Below are positions 1-8,165 of a stretch of 64,000 nt of DNA, one piece after another; position 1 is the first letter of the stretch, and every line of letters starts with the position of its first letter. The position numbers and the translations under genes are program-made. The stretch is from positions 36,091 through 100,090 of the forward strand of contig JBBTCH010000004.1 of assembly GCA_038043245.1 (NCBI GenBank). Direction: 5' to 3'. Under the pieces are notes generated by a model. The model saw only the letters and a list, made by a program, of their open reading frames with translations. It ran no database searches and was not told the origin of the DNA. Source of the DNA: JACPFV01 sp038043245 (lineage in GTDB: Bacteria > Pseudomonadota > Gammaproteobacteria > Nevskiales > Nevskiaceae).

Positions 1-675
1 TACGTGCGCATCGAACAGTTGCTGGTCGCGCGCGGCTATCCGTACTGGCTGCGCATCTGGAACTACATTTCCGGGATTCTCGACGGCGACAATGATCGTG
101 AGCGTTACCGCCAGTTCAATCTCGGACGCCATCGCGCGCTTTCGATCAAGCCGGGGTTCGAGACCTGCCTGCCTGCAGCCACGGCGATTGGCACGCCCGG
201 CGAAGGGCTGCTGATCTACTTCCTCGCCGGTCGCGCGCCGGGGCAGCCGGTGGAGAATCCGCGCCAGATGAATGCTTGGCGCTATCCGCAGCAATACGGG
301 CCGCGCTCGCCGAGTTTTTCGCGCGCGTCCTTGCTGGACTGGAGCGATGGCGCCGAGCTGCTGGTGTCCGGCACCGCCAGCGTGGTCGGTCACGAGAGCC
401 GTCACGCCGGTGACATCGTCGCGCAGCTCGCCGAGACACTGACCAATCTCGACAGCCTGCGCGCCGAGGCCGAGCGGCTGAAGGGATTCGCACCGAACAC
501 GTTCAAGCCGCAGACCTTCAAGCTGTATGTGGTGGATCGCGCACAACTGCCGCGGTTGCAACCCATGCTCGCCGCTCGCCCGGAAGGTGCCTGTGTGAGT
601 GGTCTGGAAGGGACCATCTGCCGCAACGACTTGCACGTGGAAATCGAAGGCAGCTATCGCGTGCACGGAGCGTAA
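1..675 (+). CDS. Chorismatase-type (XanB2-like) enzyme, C-terminal part
   Basis: The reading frame is open from the first base, so the 5' end lies outside the window and only about 224 residues remain of a family usually near 330. The visible part has the family's ligand-binding segments: GEGLLIYFLAGR near residue 70, NPRQMNAWRYP near 90 and SGTASVVGHESRH near 125. XanB2-like chorismatases split chorismate into 3- or 4-hydroxybenzoate and pyruvate; in Xanthomonas the 3-hydroxybenzoate feeds xanthomonadin (aryl polyene) synthesis. The gene ends 2 nt before the acyltransferase start in a tight operon of polyene genes, so starter supply for the aryl head group is the likely role. The family call is good; the exact product isomer cannot be read from the sequence. 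Confidence 0.8.
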   Translation, partial: YVRIEQLLVARGYPYWLRIWNYISGILDGDNDRERYRQFNLGRHRALSIKPGFETCLPAATAIGTPGEGLLIYFLAGRAPGQPVENPRQMNAWRYPQQYGPRSPSFSRASLLDWSDGAELLVSGTASVVGHESRHAGDIVAQLAETLTNLDSLRAEAERLKGFAPNTFKPQTFKLYVVDRAQLPRLQPMLAARPEGACVSGLEGTICRNDLHVEIEGSYRVHGA

Positions 676-677
676 GC

Positions 678-1472
678 GTGGCCGTCGCTGCGCGTCTCAA
701 CCGTCTCTGGCGCGCGTTCGGCGTGAGTTTCGCCTTCGCCTTGTTCGGCATCGGCGGCCTCGCGCTCGGATTCCTGGTGATGCCGCTGATCCGCCTGACC
801 ACGCTCGACCCAGACAGCTTGCGGCGACGCACGCAGCGTTTCGTGCATCACTGTTTCCGCGGCTATATCGCGCTATGGCAGTGGATGGGATTGTTCAGCG
901 CCGAACTGCATCATCTGGAGCGTCTGCGGACGCCGGCAGGGCCGCAGGGGCGGCTGGTCATTGCCAATCACCCGAGCCTGGTCGACGTGGTGCTCCTGGT
1001 GTCTTTGCTGCCCGAGGTGGATTGCATCGTCAAACGCTCGTTGTGGCGCAACCCTTTTTTGCGCTGGCCGGTGCTGTGGGCACGCTACATCCCCAACGAC
1101 GAGGGCGAGACGCTGGTGCGTGCCTGCGTCGAGCGCCTGCGCGCCGGCCGCACCCTGCTGGTGTTTCCGGAGGGCACGCGCACGCGGCCGGGAGAGCCGC
1201 TGCGGATGCAGCGGGGCGCCGCGCAAATCGCGCTGGCGGCCGGCTGCGAGATTCTGCCGGTGCAGGTTCAATGCCAGCCTGAGTTCCTGAGCAAGCGTCA
1301 GTGGCCGTGGCAGGCGCCGATGACGACACCGCATTTCCGCATCAGCATCGCGCCCGCGTTGACCGCGCACGCCCGGCCGCAGCCCGGCGAACCGGTTTCG
1401 CTGGCCGCGCGTCGCCTGACCCGTGAATTTATGGCGTGGTACGCCGAGAGCAGCGGTGCCCCGCCGTTATAA
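678..1472 (+). CDS. 1-acylglycerol-3-phosphate-type acyltransferase (PlsC family)
   Basis: A 264-residue protein with a GTG start 2 nt after the chorismatase stop. The N-terminus (about residues 15-40) is a hydrophobic membrane anchor. The acyltransferase HX4D motif is NHPSLVD near residue 97, and the substrate-binding block is VFPEGTRTRPGE near residue 160. Family members move acyl groups from ACP or CoA to a hydroxyl at the inner membrane. In aryl polyene clusters such enzymes are thought to attach the polyene to a glycerolipid or sugar carrier. The next gene, an ACP, starts 7 nt downstream. Confidence 0.85.
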   Translation: MAVAARLNRLWRAFGVSFAFALFGIGGLALGFLVMPLIRLTTLDPDSLRRRTQRFVHHCFRGYIALWQWMGLFSAELHHLERLRTPAGPQGRLVIANHPSLVDVVLLVSLLPEVDCIVKRSLWRNPFLRWPVLWARYIPNDEGETLVRACVERLRAGRTLLVFPEGTRTRPGEPLRMQRGAAQIALAAGCEILPVQVQCQPEFLSKRQWPWQAPMTTPHFRISIAPALTAHARPQPGEPVSLAARRLTREFMAWYAESSGAPPL

Positions 1473-1479
1473 TCCGTTG

Positions 1480-1746
1480 ATGCGAACTGAATCAGAGATT
1501 TTCGAAAGTCTGCGCGGCATCCTCATCGAGTTGTTTGAGATCGAGCCCGCCAAAATCCGGCTCGAGGCCCGTTTCTTCGAGGATCTCGACATCGACAGCA
1601 TTGACGTGATCGATCTGCTGCTCAAGCTCAACGAAGTCACGGGCAAGAAGATCCAGGCGGAACAGTTCAAGCACGTGCGCAGCGTCGGCGATGTGGTGAG
1701 CGCGCTTGCGACCTTGCTCAATGGGCCGCATGAGCGGGCTGCCTGA
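1480..1746 (+). CDS. Acyl carrier protein
   Basis: An 88-residue acidic protein. The ATG at 1480 was chosen over an in-frame upstream start because it lies just past the preceding stop and begins the conserved ACP helix. The phosphopantetheine site is the serine in DLDIDSIDVIDL (about residue 35), where DSID replaces the usual DSL. It would carry the growing polyene between ketosynthase, reductase and dehydratase. Its 3' end overlaps the following dehydratase by 17 nt. Aryl polyene clusters often have two ACPs; only this one is in the window. Confidence 0.88.
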   Translation: MRTESEIFESLRGILIELFEIEPAKIRLEARFFEDLDIDSIDVIDLLLKLNEVTGKKIQAEQFKHVRSVGDVVSALATLLNGPHERAA

Positions 1747-2086
1747 GGTTCTCGCGGTTTCTGGCAGTGCGCTCGCGCAACGGTCGTTGTTATTGAGGAT
1801 CGCGGAAGCTTGCCCTGCGTTCTCCGGCCATTTCCCCGGGGTTCCGCTGCTGCCGGGCGTGGCGCAAGTGGACTGGGCGTTGAAGCTGGCGCGCCTTCAC
1901 CTGCCTGCCGTAGCGGCGCAGGGGGGTGGTTTTCAAAGCCTCGCCGGACTCAAATTCCGCCGCGTGATCGTGCCGGGCACAACGCTCATGCTGGAGCTGT
2001 CCTGGTCGGCGCCCGCACTGAGTTTTCATTACCGCAGCGAGGCCGGGGATCAGGTGTTTTCTCAAGGTCGCATCACGCTGAAGTGA
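1730..2086 (+). CDS. Hotdog-fold 3-hydroxyacyl-ACP dehydratase (ApeI-like)
   Basis: About 118 residues starting at the ATG at 1730, inside the end of the ACP gene. The FabZ/ApeI signature GHFPGVPLLPGVAQVDWA (near residue 33) carries the catalytic histidine. It would dehydrate 3-hydroxyacyl-ACP to the trans-enoyl product that is kept as a conjugated double bond, since the cluster shows no enoyl reductase. Translation is coupled at both ends: overlap with the ACP upstream and a GTGA stop/start overlap with the glycosyltransferase downstream. Confidence 0.82.
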   Translation: MSGLPEVLAVSGSALAQRSLLLRIAEACPAFSGHFPGVPLLPGVAQVDWALKLARLHLPAVAAQGGGFQSLAGLKFRRVIVPGTTLMLELSWSAPALSFHYRSEAGDQVFSQGRITLK

Positions 2087-2829
2087 TCAAGCCCTGTGTG
2101 GTCGTCCCGCATTACCGACACGAGCAGGCGATTGCGGGTGTGATCGGTCGGCTCAAGACGCAGAGCCTGCGTTGTTATCTGGTGGACGACGGCTCGGGCG
2201 CGCAGAGCGCAGCGGTGCTCGATGCGCTCGCGGCCGCGGAATCGGCGTGGCTGCGGGTGTTGAAGCTGCCGGACAACCGCGGCAAGGGCGTCGCCGTGAT
2301 GGCGGGCTGTGCCGCCGCGCTCGCCGACGGCCACACGCATGCCGTGCAACTGGATGCCGATGGTCAGCATTGCATTGAGGATTTGCCGCGCTTCATCGCC
2401 GCTGCGCAACAGGCGCCGCAGGCGGTGATCGCCGGCGTCGCGGTCTACGATGACGCGGTGCCGCGCGCACGCTTATACGGCCGCTGGGTCACGCATTTCT
2501 GGGTCTGGATCCACACGCTGTCTTTCGCCATCCGCGACTCCATGTGCGGCTTCCGGGTCTACCCGCTTGCACCGGCGCTCGCGGCTTGGCGCGAGATGCG
2601 TCACGGCCGGCGCATGGATTTCGATACCGAGATTCTGGTGCGCATGCATTGGGCGGGCTGTGGCATCGTCAATCTGCCGACTCGCGTGCGCTACCCGCTG
2701 GACGGTGTTTCCCACTTTCGCCTGTGGCATGACAACCTGCGCATCTCGGGCATGCATGCGCGACTGTTCTTCGGGATGCTGTGGCGTGCGCCACGCCTGC
2801 TGCTCAGGAATCTAGCGAGTCACTCATGA
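2083..2829 (+). CDS. Family 2 glycosyltransferase
   Basis: About 248 residues from a GTG that overlaps the previous stop (GTGA). GT-A fold motifs are visible: VVPHYRHE at the N-terminus, LVDDGSG near residue 28, and the metal/nucleotide-binding QLDADGQH near residue 88. A C-terminal amphipathic segment (MHARLFFGMLWRAPRLLL) may contact the membrane. Known GT2 enzymes of aryl polyene loci transfer a sugar or help build the lipid-linked pigment; the donor cannot be told here. The stop overlaps the thioesterase start by ATGA. Confidence 0.8.
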   Translation: MIKPCVVVPHYRHEQAIAGVIGRLKTQSLRCYLVDDGSGAQSAAVLDALAAAESAWLRVLKLPDNRGKGVAVMAGCAAALADGHTHAVQLDADGQHCIEDLPRFIAAAQQAPQAVIAGVAVYDDAVPRARLYGRWVTHFWVWIHTLSFAIRDSMCGFRVYPLAPALAAWREMRHGRRMDFDTEILVRMHWAGCGIVNLPTRVRYPLDGVSHFRLWHDNLRISGMHARLFFGMLWRAPRLLLRNLASHS

Positions 2830-3248
2830 CCCCATCGGCACCACATGTCATCGAGATCGAGATCGAAATTCCGTTTCATGATCTCGATCCCATCGGCATC
2901 GTCTGGCACGGACACTACGTGCGTTACCTCGAAGTGGCGCGCTGCGCGCTGCTCGAGCGGCTCGGCTACAACTACGACCACATGGCGGCGTCCGGCTACG
3001 CTTGGCCAGTGATTGATCTGCAGCTGCGCTACATCAAGGGCGCGGCCTTCAAGCAGAAACTCAAGGTGCGCGCCGAGATCGTCGAGTGGGAACACCGCCT
3101 GAAGATCGACTACCTGATCACTGATGTCGCTACCGGAGAACGCATGACCAAGGGATATTCGGTGCAGGTGGCGGTGGAGATCAAGACCCGCGAGATGCAG
3201 TTGCAGTCGCCGGCGGCGCTGCTCGAAAAACTCGGACTCAGACCTTGA
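2826..3248 (+). CDS. Acyl-CoA/ACP thioesterase, 4-hydroxybenzoyl-CoA thioesterase family
   Basis: About 140 residues, ATG at 2826 in an ATGA overlap. The hotdog thioesterase motif FHDLDPIGIVWHGHYVRYLE near residue 15 contains the catalytic aspartate and the conserved HGHY. It corresponds to the ApeK-type thioesterase of aryl polyene clusters, which probably releases or proofreads polyene-ACP. It overlaps the next gene, whose TTG start lies across this stop codon. Confidence 0.82.
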   Translation: MTPSAPHVIEIEIEIPFHDLDPIGIVWHGHYVRYLEVARCALLERLGYNYDHMAASGYAWPVIDLQLRYIKGAAFKQKLKVRAEIVEWEHRLKIDYLITDVATGERMTKGYSVQVAVEIKTREMQLQSPAALLEKLGLRP

Positions 3249-3841
3249 AGCCTAGTTGGGTTTTGCTGCTGCTGGGTTTCGCCGCGGGCGCGGCAGCTCA
3301 GCAAAGCGTCGCCGACATCGAATCATTGTTGCCGGCTGAAACTTTCAAAATGGCCCGCAGCCCGCTGCTGTCCGGCCGTTTCGTGCAAACGAAATCTCTG
3401 GAGGGTCTGGCGCAGCCACTGCGCTCCAGCGGGCAGTTCACCTACGCGCGTGACCACGGTGTGCTCTGGCAGGTTCAGCAGCCGTTCGCCGCGGACTATG
3501 TTCTGGCAGATGGCCGCCTATCCGTCGCCGGGGACGGGACGCCGCCAGCGTTTGGCGGCGAAGTCGCACGCCTGCTCACCGCGCTGTTCACGCTGGACCT
3601 GGAGATGCTGGCGCGCAGCTTTGAACTGAGCGTCCAGCGCGGGAAGTCCGACTGGAGTTTGCGTTTGACGCCGCGTCATCGCGCCTTGTCCGCGGCGTTG
3701 CGCGAGGTGCGGCTTGAAGGCCGCAGCCACCTGCAGCGCGTCAGTCTGCTGGACGAGGACGGCAATACCACCCGGATCGAGTTGCAGCGGCTGCGCGTCC
3801 TGAGAACGCTGCCTGCCGAAGTGCTGAAGAAATTCCAGTGA
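3245..3841 (+). CDS. LolA-like outer-membrane lipid/lipoprotein carrier, pigment-cluster type
   Basis: A 198-residue protein from a TTG start overlapping the thioesterase stop. A Sec signal peptide is visible (hydrophobic WVLLLLGFAAGAAA, cleavage probably after AAA-Q). The mature part resembles LolA (residues 35-100: LLSGRFVQTKSLEGLAQPL, SSGQFTYARDHGVLWQV). Family members bind lipids in the periplasm. Beside an MMPL exporter it probably ferries the polyene lipid from inner to outer membrane. The stop overlaps the exporter start (GTGA). Confidence 0.8.
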   Translation: MKPSWVLLLLGFAAGAAAQQSVADIESLLPAETFKMARSPLLSGRFVQTKSLEGLAQPLRSSGQFTYARDHGVLWQVQQPFAADYVLADGRLSVAGDGTPPAFGGEVARLLTALFTLDLEMLARSFELSVQRGKSDWSLRLTPRHRALSAALREVRLEGRSHLQRVSLLDEDGNTTRIELQRLRVLRTLPAEVLKKFQ

Positions 3842-6153
3842 GTCCGCGCTGGGGGTTCAAGGCCTGGCTTGCAGCGACGGCGCTGTTGCTCGCGTTTTTT
3901 GCGTTTCGCGTCGCGCCGAACCTGAAAGTGGATGGCGACCTGCTGGCCTTGCTGCCGGCCAGCGGACTCGACGCTGACGCTGAGCGTGCGCACCGGCAGA
4001 TCGGTGATGCCTTCGCGCGCCGGCTGCTGTTGCTCGTGGGGGGCGAGACCTTCGCGGTGGCGCACGCCGGCGCACAGGCACTCTCGGAACGATTGCGGGC
4101 GTCGCCGGCTTTCGTCGACGTGCGCCTCGAAATAGAGGCCTCAAAGCCCGCTGCCGTCGAATCGCGGGCCCGCTTTGGGTTATTGACGCCCGCTGATCGA
4201 ACGCGATTGCTTGCGGGCGGGGGCGATGCACTGAGCCTTCAGGCCCGGCGCGCGCTTTACTCGCCCGCCGGATTTGCCGGGCTCACCTCCGTGCGCGAAG
4301 ACCCGCTGGGATTGTTCGAGCGCTACCTCAACGATGCGCCACTCTTGCGCGATGCGGCGATCGAAGGCGGCGTGCTGGTGCTGCGCAGGGATCAACATGT
4401 CTGGGTGGTTGTTCTGACCGAAATCCGCGGCAATCCGTTTGATCAGGCGGTTCAGCCCGAACTGGCGCTCGCGCTGGATGAGGCGCGTGCAGCCGCGGCA
4501 CTGCGTGGTGCGCGCGTCATCAGCTCCGGCGTCGCCCCACACGCGGTCGCGGCATCGAAGCGCGCACGAGCCGAGACCGTCTGGCTCGGCGGCGGCGATC
4601 TGCTCGCCTGCGCGTTGCTGCTGTTGCTGGTATTCCGCAGCCTGCGGCCGATGGCGCTGGGCCTGCTGTCAGTCGGGCTTGGCATCGTCGCGGCGCTGTG
4701 CTGTGTACACGCCCTGTTCGGCCCCGTGCATTTTCTGACGCTGGTGTTTGGCACCAGCCTGATCGGTGTGGCGATGGATTACGCGCTGCATTTTCTCTGC
4801 GACCAGTTTCGTGACCCGCAACATTGGCGGCCCATCGATGCGCCCGCGCACATTCGCTCAAGTCTGCTGCTGGGTCTGGGCACTGCAGTGCTGGGTTATG
4901 CCACCTTCGCCACTACCTCGCTGCCGGTGCTGCGGCAGATCGCGGTCTTTGCCGCCTGTGGGCTGATCGTCGCTGCGGCCACGGTCTGGCTGGCGTTTCC
5001 GTCGCTGTCGCGACCGGCGACGTTGCACGGGGTGGCGCGCTGGAACGCTCTGGCGACGCTGCTGCGGCCGCGCAGCGCGCGGGCGTGGATCTGGCTGATG
5101 CTGGCGGCTTTCGCAGGGGGCGGATTGATGCAGTTGCAGACCGCTGACGATATCCGCCTGCTGCAATCCTCGCCGCCGCAATTGCTCGCGGAAGAACAAC
5201 AGGTGCGAAGCCTGCTCGGCACGGCCGTGGACAGTCGCTATTTCCTGCTCGAAGGCGACAGCGCACAGCAATTGCTGGAACGTGAAGAAGCGCTGACCGC
5301 CCGCATCGAAGCGCTGCAGGCGGCCCGCTATACCGCCTTCAGCCAGGCGGTGCCCTCGCTCAAGCGGCAGGCGGCGAACCGTCAGTTGACCGCAGCGCTG
5401 TATCAGCCGGGCGGCGTGATTGCCCGGCATTTTTCTGTGCTTGGGTTTGGCCCGGAAACCGCGACGCGCCTGCGCGAAGACTTCGCGAGCGCACCCTGGT
5501 TGCTCCCGGAAGATGTGCGGGCGAACCCGCGTCTGCAACACCAGGCGGCGCAATGGCTCGGCGAAAGCAACGGCCGCTGGCGTTCGACGGTGACGCTGGC
5601 CGACGTCCAGGATGCCGAGGCCCTCGCGCGTGCGGCCGATGGCTTGCCGGGTGTGCGCTGGCGTGATCCGGTGAGCGAAAGCTCGGCCGCGCTCGCCAGT
5701 CAGCGCCGCGAGGCGCTGCGGCTGCTGGTGGTGGTTTATGGGCTGATCGCCGGCGTGCTGATCGCCCGCTACGGTTTTAGTGAAGGTCTGCGCGCGCTGG
5801 CGGCGCCACTAGGCGCCAGTCTCCTGACGCTGGCGGTGCTCGGCTGGAGCGGCCAGACCCTGAACCTGTTCACCGTGCTGGCGCTGTTGCTGGTGCTCGG
5901 CATCGGCAACGATTACGTGATCTTTCTGCGCGAAGGCCAGAGAGAGAGTCGCAGCAGCGGTGCGCCGCCCATCAGCAGCCGCTTGGCGGTGGGGCTGGCC
6001 GCGATGACCGCGCTGCTGGCGTTTGGCGGCCTGGCGTTCTCGGCGACGCCGTTTCTGCGCAGCCTGGGATTGACGCTGGTGCTGGGCATCGCCTTGACGC
6101 TGACGCTGGCGGTGTTCACCGCACCGAAAGATGCAGGGCCGGCATTGCCCTAG
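3838..6153 (+). CDS. MMPL/RND-family exporter of the polyene cluster
   Basis: 771 residues, GTG start. It has the family's two-fold plan: an N-terminal TM helix (about 10-25), a large periplasmic loop, a cluster of TM helices around residues 250-400 (LLACALLLLLVFRSLRPMALGLL, GVAMDYALHFLCD), a second loop, and TM helices at about 625-760 (TVLALLLVLGIGNDYVIFL). MMPL proteins move lipids and pigment precursors with the proton motive force. Its place after the LolA-like carrier fits export of the aryl polyene lipid. It ends in a 4-nt convergent overlap (CTAG, 6150-6153) with the methyltransferase on the other strand. Confidence 0.88.
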   Translation: MSPRWGFKAWLAATALLLAFFAFRVAPNLKVDGDLLALLPASGLDADAERAHRQIGDAFARRLLLLVGGETFAVAHAGAQALSERLRASPAFVDVRLEIEASKPAAVESRARFGLLTPADRTRLLAGGGDALSLQARRALYSPAGFAGLTSVREDPLGLFERYLNDAPLLRDAAIEGGVLVLRRDQHVWVVVLTEIRGNPFDQAVQPELALALDEARAAAALRGARVISSGVAPHAVAASKRARAETVWLGGGDLLACALLLLLVFRSLRPMALGLLSVGLGIVAALCCVHALFGPVHFLTLVFGTSLIGVAMDYALHFLCDQFRDPQHWRPIDAPAHIRSSLLLGLGTAVLGYATFATTSLPVLRQIAVFAACGLIVAAATVWLAFPSLSRPATLHGVARWNALATLLRPRSARAWIWLMLAAFAGGGLMQLQTADDIRLLQSSPPQLLAEEQQVRSLLGTAVDSRYFLLEGDSAQQLLEREEALTARIEALQAARYTAFSQAVPSLKRQAANRQLTAALYQPGGVIARHFSVLGFGPETATRLREDFASAPWLLPEDVRANPRLQHQAAQWLGESNGRWRSTVTLADVQDAEALARAADGLPGVRWRDPVSESSAALASQRREALRLLVVVYGLIAGVLIARYGFSEGLRALAAPLGASLLTLAVLGWSGQTLNLFTVLALLLVLGIGNDYVIFLREGQRESRSSGAPPISSRLAVGLAAMTALLAFGGLAFSATPFLRSLGLTLVLGIALTLTLAVFTAPKDAGPALP

Positions 6154-7229
6154 TTTTTACGGCGACACACCAACAGCGTGGACGCGCCATGAGCGCCCAG
6201 GCCATCGTGTTGCTGCTCGACTTCGAAACCCGCTGCGGCGACGCAGGCGAGGAAGGTGCTTGAGCGGTACATCTGGCTGGTGCCGTTGGCCAGCGCGGTG
6301 AAGTACAGCGACAGCTGCTGGACGCAGAACGCGCCGACCGCGTAGCGCTGGCGGTCCCAGAACGATTCGAGAATATAGACGCGGCCGTCGGTGTCGAGCG
6401 CGCGGCGGCAGCGTTCGAGAATCGAGACGATCTGCTTTTCCGAAAAGCAGTCGAGGAACTGACTCATCCAGACTGCATCGAAAGCGGTCGGCAGCTCCAG
6501 TTTTGGATCGAGCAGGTTGCCTTCGGCGAAATGCACGCGCTCGGCGCCGGCGACGTCCTTGAACTGGGTCTTGGCGGTCGCCAGTTGGCCGGGCAGGTCA
6601 AACATCGTGACTTCGACATTCGGATCGTGCTTGATGCACTCACGCGCCCATTGGCCGGTGTTGCCGCCGATGTCGAGCAGGCGTTTGGGCTTGTGCCGGA
6701 ACACCAGCGGCAGCGCGGCCGGAAAAGCCTCGTCCGAATAAAAGTGATCGTAGGTAAACCAGGACTTGCGCACGTGCTCGGGTAGATGGGCCAGCGCGTG
6801 GTAGATCGTCGGCCAGTCGCCAAACGTCTTCAGACCTTCGGGCTTGCCGTTGCGGACGGAGGCTTCGAGGTCATAGAGGCCGCGATAACTCACGTCCTGC
6901 ATGAAATCCATGTGGGCGCGCGTCATGTCGTCGTGCAGCAAGAACCAGGCGGTCTTGGTGCTGGTGTAGCGGCCGTCGCGTTCCAGCAGCAGGCCGAGGC
7001 CGAGGCCGGCTTCCATCAGTACGCGCACGCCGTACAACGGCAGTGAGACGCGCTCAGCGACTGCTTCCAGCGTGAGTCCGGTTTTCGCGCTGCGCTCGAC
7101 TTCGGCGAGGATCCCGGTGCTGCACAGCACCCGCGCGGCCTGGAACACCGACGGCCCGTAGGCGATCCACTGTGCGTGTTCGCGTGACTGCAGCGCGCTG
7201 CGTGTGTCTTTTTCGAAGTGATTTTTCAT
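6150..7229 (-). CDS. SAM-dependent O-methyltransferase-like protein
   Basis: 359 residues. The N-terminal 110 residues form a winged-helix dimerisation domain like that of acetylserotonin/caffeate O-methyltransferases. The Rossmann part has motif I LLDIGGNTGQWA near residue 184 and the acidic follow-up VTMFDLPGQL near 210. Aryl polyene head groups are often O- or C-methylated, so a pigment-tailoring role is likely (inference). It is the last gene of a leftward trio with the lipoprotein and the halogenase-like enzyme; repeat copy A separates it from the lipoprotein gene. Confidence 0.82.
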   Translation of the reverse strand: MKNHFEKDTRSALQSREHAQWIAYGPSVFQAARVLCSTGILAEVERSAKTGLTLEAVAERVSLPLYGVRVLMEAGLGLGLLLERDGRYTSTKTAWFLLHDDMTRAHMDFMQDVSYRGLYDLEASVRNGKPEGLKTFGDWPTIYHALAHLPEHVRKSWFTYDHFYSDEAFPAALPLVFRHKPKRLLDIGGNTGQWARECIKHDPNVEVTMFDLPGQLATAKTQFKDVAGAERVHFAEGNLLDPKLELPTAFDAVWMSQFLDCFSEKQIVSILERCRRALDTDGRVYILESFWDRQRYAVGAFCVQQLSLYFTALANGTSQMYRSSTFLACVAAAGFEVEQQHDGLGAHGASTLLVCRRKN

Positions 7230-7352
7230 GCCACCCGCTTAGGCCCTGTGAAGGCTGTTTTCAGCCTTGTTCAGAAAAACATTGATACTAAAAGTGTATC
7301 AGCCATTTTTCGATCAGGACGGTCTAGGGCTGAAAAGTGCCTCAAGCGGACA
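7230..7352. repeat. Intergenic imperfect inverted-repeat element, copy A
   Basis: Starts GCCACCCGCTT directly at the methyltransferase start codon and ends at CAAGCGGACAG near 7352. Its core (7284-7350, GATACTAAAAGTGTA... then GGGCTGAAAAGTGCCTCAAG) aligns along its whole length with copy B at 54056-54124. Ends and inner segments also match copies C (40084-40162) and D (24051-24102). No coding potential is visible. Confidence 0.6.
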
Positions 7353-7364
7353 GTGTTCCGGATG

Positions 7365-8165
7365 TCAGAAATATTCATCTCGGTTCACCTCATAGACATC
7401 GATAGCGCCGCCGGCGAAATACCGGTTCCTCGGAAAAATAAAGCTGCGTGTGGCGCGATCAAAAATCAGCGCGCTGGGCCGTGCCGGCTCGTTCGGTTCG
7501 AACACGCGGAATCTGATTTCAGTCGCGGTCTCAACCGCCGACACGATCATGATGAAGTGGTCGATCTCGGTCACCGGAAACGTATCGAAGCGGATCAGGT
7601 GGGCGAGCGGCAGACGGTTCAGCTTCACGGCGTCGAGGAACTGCTGCGCGGTCCGCGCCTGATGATCGCGGCTGAACGGAAAAATCATGCGCCAGTTGCT
7701 GAACTGGAAATAACTGCTCAAGGGGCCGCCGCTGAAAGCTTTGAGCAGCGCGGCGTGGTCGCGGCTGAAACGACGCAGGTTCGCGTAACCCGGGATGACG
7801 ACCTTGCCCTGCTCGCGCGCTTCGCCCGGGCTGCGCGAAACCACGGCGTCGATGATCTCGCGGTAGCGGTCGCCGTCGGCTTTCGGCAGCGCCGGATCGA
7901 ATTGCGCGTACTGGAAGAATTGCCGGGCCATGCGTGACACCGTGAAGCAGCGCTGGGTGAATTCCGGCTTCTGTGTCTTCACATGGGTGGTGATCTGACC
8001 TGTGACCGGGTCGGTTCGATACTCCCAGACCATCTCGTTGGCATAGGCCAAGGTGTCGCGCTTGAAATCAAAAGCGCGCGGTTTCGGTGCCGTATAGGTC
8101 GGCACGCTGACGCAGCCGGTGACGGCCAGCAGAAGACCGACGAGAACAATGCGCAAACCGCTCAT
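7365..8165 (-). CDS. Lipoprotein of unknown function in the pigment cluster
   Basis: About 266 residues, ATG at 8165 in an ATGA overlap with the upstream oxidoreductase gene. The lipobox LLAVTGC (Cys about 17) marks a lipoprotein. I do not recognise the family. The mature protein has a conserved-looking order of Cys (QRCFTVSR), His (TEIDHFIMIV) and Asn (VFEPNEP), an arrangement also found in papain- and transglutaminase-fold enzymes; this is only a hint. Its position between a halogenase-like enzyme and a methyltransferase suggests a pigment-related role. Confidence 0.75.
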   Translation of the reverse strand: MSGLRIVLVGLLLAVTGCVSVPTYTAPKPRAFDFKRDTLAYANEMVWEYRTDPVTGQITTHVKTQKPEFTQRCFTVSRMARQFFQYAQFDPALPKADGDRYREIIDAVVSRSPGEAREQGKVVIPGYANLRRFSRDHAALLKAFSGGPLSSYFQFSNWRMIFPFSRDHQARTAQQFLDAVKLNRLPLAHLIRFDTFPVTEIDHFIMIVSAVETATEIRFRVFEPNEPARPSALIFDRATRSFIFPRNRYFAGGAIDVYEVNRDEYF

